Assembly: GCF_019578655.1 (NCBI RefSeq)
Contig: NC_063258.1
Span: forward strand, 3,658,001 to 3,722,000
Origin: Ricinus communis
Taxonomy: Eukaryota > Streptophyta > Magnoliopsida > Malpighiales > Euphorbiaceae
Reading direction: 5' to 3'
DNA length: 64,000 nucleotides
Numbering within the stretch: the first letter of the stretch is position 1; each line of letters begins with the position of its first letter. The translations under genes were made by a program, and so were the position numbers. The notes under the pieces are model-generated. The model was not told where the DNA came from and did no database searches. It saw nothing but the letters and a program-made list of their open reading frames with translations. Positions 60,586 to 64,000 of this stretch are shown piece after piece.

Positions 60586-61136
60586 TATAAAAAGGGGAGC
60601 TTTCATTTTGCTACCCCCTTTCTAAACTCCAAGGTACTATTTTCTTCCATTTCTCTCATCCTTCTTACCTTACTCAGCAATTCCAAGTAAGTCTCTTCAC
60701 TTTTTGCTTTTATTTGTTTTAATTTGGTTTTTCTTTTATGCATATACTTTATTTAGAACGTGCTAGAATGTTTTGGTAGTTTTACGTTGTTACACTACTT
60801 TAATATGACCTTAATTAGATTTAATTTATATTAGTTGCTATGTTTGCTGTGAATTCAATTATGAAAATGATAAGTGTGGGGTTTGGCGGAAATAAAGTTT
60901 GTCTATGGCATTTTATTATGAACAATTGTTAGCATAAAGTTGCGTTAGTTGGTGCATGATAAAGTAGGCTAGAATGTATTTGTTAATTAGTTGATGCAGG
61001 ATATTGAGGCTTTAGTCTTTTGTTAACTCCAAAGTTTTCTGTTAGTCGAATTATAACCGTTATGCTGTTCAATTTTCAATAGGATTTCTGATTAACTTGA
61101 TTTTTTGTACGAATAACTAATGATTCATTGCATTAG
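60586..61136 (+). promoter_or_regulatory. Possible internal promoter and intron before the env-position ORF
   Basis: In the spacer after integrase, CCTATAAAAAGGGG at about 60585-60598 is a strong TATA-box match. About 90 bases on there is a CCAAGTAAGT donor (GT at 60687) and, after a T-rich stretch, a TGCATTAG acceptor (AG at 61135-61136), five bases before the ATG at 61142. Whether a transcript starts here is inference. Confidence 0.4.
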
Positions 61137-61141
61137 GTAAT

Positions 61142-62675
61142 ATGATGGACCATGATCAATCACGAAGAAAGCAACCGAAACGCGTCGCTACCAGTAAGCG
61201 ATCGCGTGGCGAAGGAACATCTCCTCCACTTCACCAAAGCGTGACCTCCACTTCCACCGCATAGCGATGTAGTCAGGGCAGAAGAGCACCAGCTGCGAAT
61301 CCACCTGCACCTGGTCATCATCCATTGTAGACATTCCCTAATGTAGATAACGAAAGTCGATTCCAAGTCATGAGATGGAAGCAAGTGATGGCGGGTCGTT
61401 GCATCGACTTCGTATCCCTAGAAAGAGTGGGATTGGTTCAGGATGTGCGCACTTTGTTCGAGACTCTGCCATATGCACGATTCTTCGGTATCATTAAGCC
61501 AACCTACCGTGAGCTTATGATTGAGTTCCTCAGCACCTTCTTCCTGCAGCAACAGATCACAAACTAGCATCAGCCTAATGCAGTTTATTTCAGACTTGGG
61601 GGAAGGGAGTTCTCAATTTCAGTCCCACAATTCGACATGCATTTGGGATTATGGACTGAACATGAGATCTCGGGAGAGGAGTATCAGGGATGTCTCTATA
61701 TTAACCCAATATCATACGATACCATGTGGGACTCATTGGTACTTAGGCCGGAATCGTACTACCCAAGCAGGTCTAAGGCGTCTAGCCTTCCGGATCATCT
61801 CCACTATCTCCATACCCTATTAGCTTAGACCATTACAGGTAGAGGAGATAGTTTTGGAGTGGTAACACATACTGATGTCTTCATCCTTTGGGCTATGCAA
61901 CATAAGAAGAAGCTTGACTTGGGATATTTGTTGGCTCGACAAATCCGTTTATTTATAGTAGACGCCAGAAGAAGATGCATTGTTATTTGGGCTCGTATGT
62001 GACTAGGTTAGCCAAGAGAGTGGATGTATTAGACGATTGTCTGTCAGAGCATTCAAATATTGGTGACATGACACCACTAGGGATCAGACAGATGATCAAC
62101 ATGCAGATGATCACGGCTACTAGACATCCACATGGTATAGAATACAGGCTTGTGAACGCAATAGTCAGGGAGGCTAGAGAGGCAGCGGTTAGAGGAGCCC
62201 AAGATCCGTCGGTTGGGATCTCGGATGTTAGGTTTCCTAACCTAGCTAGATGTTTATGCCTACATCTGGAGCCTCATCCTCTCATTCTGCAGGGACATCA
62301 AGTGCTCAGATTAGTGCTTTGGCTGACCGACTAGATCGAGTCTGCAATGTACAACAGTAGTACTTTACTCAGTTTGGGTAGTTTCAAGAGGAGACTAGGG
62401 CACAATTTGGCGATTTGAACAGTATGCTTCAATAGCTTATGAGAGGGTTGGAGAGGTAGGCCACCCAGACAGACTTAATAGTGGAGCAGATGAAAACGGT
62501 GATGGATGCTAGAGCACAAAATCAGCGATTCATCAATGATATGGAGTTCGATATGGCAGGATGCTTCACGGACCCTGAGCCACCACCGCCCCCTCCTTTA
62601 GCGATTTTCCCTACTTCTCATCTTCCAGTAGATCCAATCAGTGAGGATACACCATCAGCAGACTCCCAGCAGTGA
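61142..62675 (+). pseudogene. Athila ORF-1-like protein in env position
   Basis: Starts MMDHDQSRRKQPKRV at 61142, a basic N-terminus, with a stop after about 40 codons. The same frame later has FETLPYARFFGIIKPTYREL. The next frames have YFRLGGREFSISVPQFDMHL, YYPSRSKASSLPDHLHYLHT and VFILWAMQHKKKLDLGYLLA, then MITATRHPHGIEYRLV. This matches the plant retrotransposon ORF known as the Athila ORF-1 family, which lies in the place of env in these elements and whose function is not established. At least four frame breaks. Confidence 0.75.
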
Positions 62676-63440
62676 AATAAAAACTTGTGCTACTTTTCTT
62701 TTTCCTTTTTCTTTTTATTTTCTTTCCTTTATTTTATTTTACTTTATTTTCCTATCTTTTTGCATGCTTAAGTTTATGTTATTTCCTTTCATTTTTTCTT
62801 TCATGTTAATTTATTTTAGTAGAACACTATGCTTTCCCATTTTGAAATGAACACTAAGTATGATCTTCAAGAACTATGATATGCGAGTCATATGCTATAC
62901 CCAGTTTTATTTTTTCTAACACTCTGGACAGTGTTATACTCAAGTGTGGGATGGGTATCCCTTAATTATTTAAAAGCAATGATAATGGACCATTCTTAGG
63001 ATGTTAGGACCTAGGGTTTGCATGACATTCAAGTCTAGTTTATTCTTTTGTAATTAATGACTTAATTCACACACTAGTACTTGATTATCCCTCTTTATCT
63101 TTTGTTCTTGAAAGCAATTTCACTGTATTCAACATGTCAATTTGGCCGGGTTAAACCGGTGTTACTTGAGTTTCTTGTAAATTTACAACCTTTGACTGTG
63201 AACTTTGATTATGTCAACCTCGTATTCAATTTATGTGATGATTCAATTGATAAGTCTGGGAACCAATTGCAAATTTTAGCCACTTCAAACGTGAGTTTTT
63301 TAACCAAAAAAATTGAGCATCCATTGCATATTATGCTCATGAATAGGGTTGAGTTGTGAACTTTAGCATGGATTCTGAGGGATGATTGTTGCTTATGCAT
63401 GTATTGAGTTATTGATTGCTTGAGGACAAGCAAAAGCTTT

Positions 63441-63454
63441 AGTGTGGGGTGATT
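63441..63454 (+). other. Polypurine tract of the Athila-type element
   Basis: AGTGTGGGGTGATT directly in front of the right LTR (TGATAGGC at 63455). Confidence 0.8.
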
Positions 63455-63728
63455 TGATAGGCATCATATTATACATATTTACATGCCCAATTGTTTACAT
63501 TCTTGTGCATAATTATCTCATTTTATGCTAGAATCACCTGTCTTTTGGTTCCTTTCATGTTTCAGGTCATTATCGAAGGACATTGTCAATAATCGAGGGA
63601 AATACACGCAATTACGGACCAGAATCCATCAAATTAAGCAAGGACTAGCATTCCGAGGTTGAGCACGGCCTAGACTCCGGCTGTGCTGAATTGTCAATGA
63701 GCTATCCCCAAGAGTGCCATTTTGGCAC
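63455..63728 (+). repeat. 3' LTR of the Athila-type element, truncated
   Basis: 274 bases match the start of the left LTR with few differences up to CCATTTTGGCACGG. Then the sequence becomes unrelated. About 1.2 kb of the LTR is missing. Confidence 0.9.
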
Positions 63729-63857
63729 GGGTTTATCCGAATTATATATATGCGTTTATCTGAATTATTATTTAGTTAGACTTGCTATGGGTTTTGGTGG
63801 TCTTAAGCCTACCCATTCCCTAGTGCTGGTCATGGGCCCACAGATTGGGTCGTGACA
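63729..63857 (+). repeat. Tekay-LTR-like fragment, plus orientation (right piece)
   Basis: Ends with CTTAAGCCTACCCATTCCCT, a GTCATGGGCCC block and GGGTCGTGACA, the 3' end of a Tekay-type LTR. Together with the piece at 51430-51587 it shows that the Athila element stands inside such an LTR. The remaining bases to 64000 show no feature. Confidence 0.75.
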
Positions 63858-64000
63858 AGGCTAGAGTCTTTTACCTCTAAACTTTCACTTTTTGCAGTCA
63901 TGCCCTACATTGTGCGGTCGCGAATTTGAGCAATTGTAGACTAAAAGTTATTACCACTAAAGTGTTGATTTTCACGAGTGTGCCCTTGTGGTACGGTTGT

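Larger units (their letters stand above)
51588..63728 (+). mobile_element. Athila-type Ty3-gypsy element with two nested DNA transposons
   Basis: Plus-strand element. The left LTR, 51588-53059, starts TGATAGGC and ends GCCTATCA. The primer site TGGCGCCGTTGCCGG follows (tRNA-Asp type, as in Athila). Gag, protease, RT, RNase H and integrase are in Ty3-gypsy order, then a long spacer and an extra ORF in the env position. The purine-rich AGTGTGGGGTGATT stands before the right LTR at 63455, which is cut at about 63728. A hAT-like MITE (55682-56200) and a long-TIR element (58313-59139) are inserted. All long frames are broken, so it cannot move by itself. Confidence 0.92.

Noticed and set aside
60424..60690. 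88-codon frame in the Athila spacer as a gene
   Set aside because: It overlaps the TATA-like and donor sites, has no family resemblance and is low in conservation signals.

Overview
The window is plant nuclear DNA. It carries intron-containing genes of the plant ferric reduction oxidase (FRO) family, very AT-rich spacers, and several layers of Ty1-copia and Ty3-gypsy LTR retrotransposons with plant-type primer sites. A eudicot is likely from base composition and element types, but no species can be named from the sequence alone.

Left part (about 2.3-9.6 kb) and middle part (23.5-33 kb): a FRO cluster, all on the minus strand. The gene at 24542-32787 is intact. Nine exons with canonical GT/AG junctions join to a 735-codon frame with the four haem-ligand histidines, the FAD motif HPFSVSS, the NADPH motif AGGIGIS and a terminal CGPP. 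It looks like a FRO6/FRO7-type membrane ferric-chelate reductase. The copy at 4235-9584 has the same nine-exon layout but is dead: two in-frame stops, several frameshifts and a lost splice acceptor. Each copy is followed downstream by a fragment of a further FRO gene. One fragment keeps exons 3, 5 and 6, the other mainly exon 4, so a two-gene unit was probably duplicated and three of its four members decayed.

Between the two FRO blocks (10-23 kb) lie a duplicated AT-rich repeat, a decayed SIRE-like copia gag with an upstream LTR-like region, an unidentified minus-strand coding remnant, and a complete but inactive Tork/Tnt1-like copia element (17661-23008) with 639-bp LTRs and a perfect 5-bp target duplication (CTTAT).

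Right part (34-64 kb): a nest of elements. A Helitron-like repeat was split by a fragment of an Athila-type LTR and by a Tekay-type chromovirus (35871-44944, target duplication ATAAA). Then come a 5'-truncated copia element (47112-51400) and an Athila-type Ty3-gypsy element (51588-63728). The Athila element carries a hAT-like MITE between protease and RT and a long-TIR, Mutator-like foldback element inside the integrase. It sits in a fragment of another Tekay-like LTR, and its right LTR is cut short.

The only gene that looks functional for the host is the FRO gene at 24542-32787. Its introns hold a TRIM-type miniature retroelement, a piece resembling plastid rpl2, a 50-bp tandem duplication and a Helitron-like repeat, all of which are absent from the matching introns of the dead copy as far as I can read. 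I found no convincing wholly new biological system. The most unusual points are the two-gene duplication pattern of FRO, a frame-neutral 84-nt intron, and a possible internal promoter plus intron in front of the env-position ORF of the Athila element.
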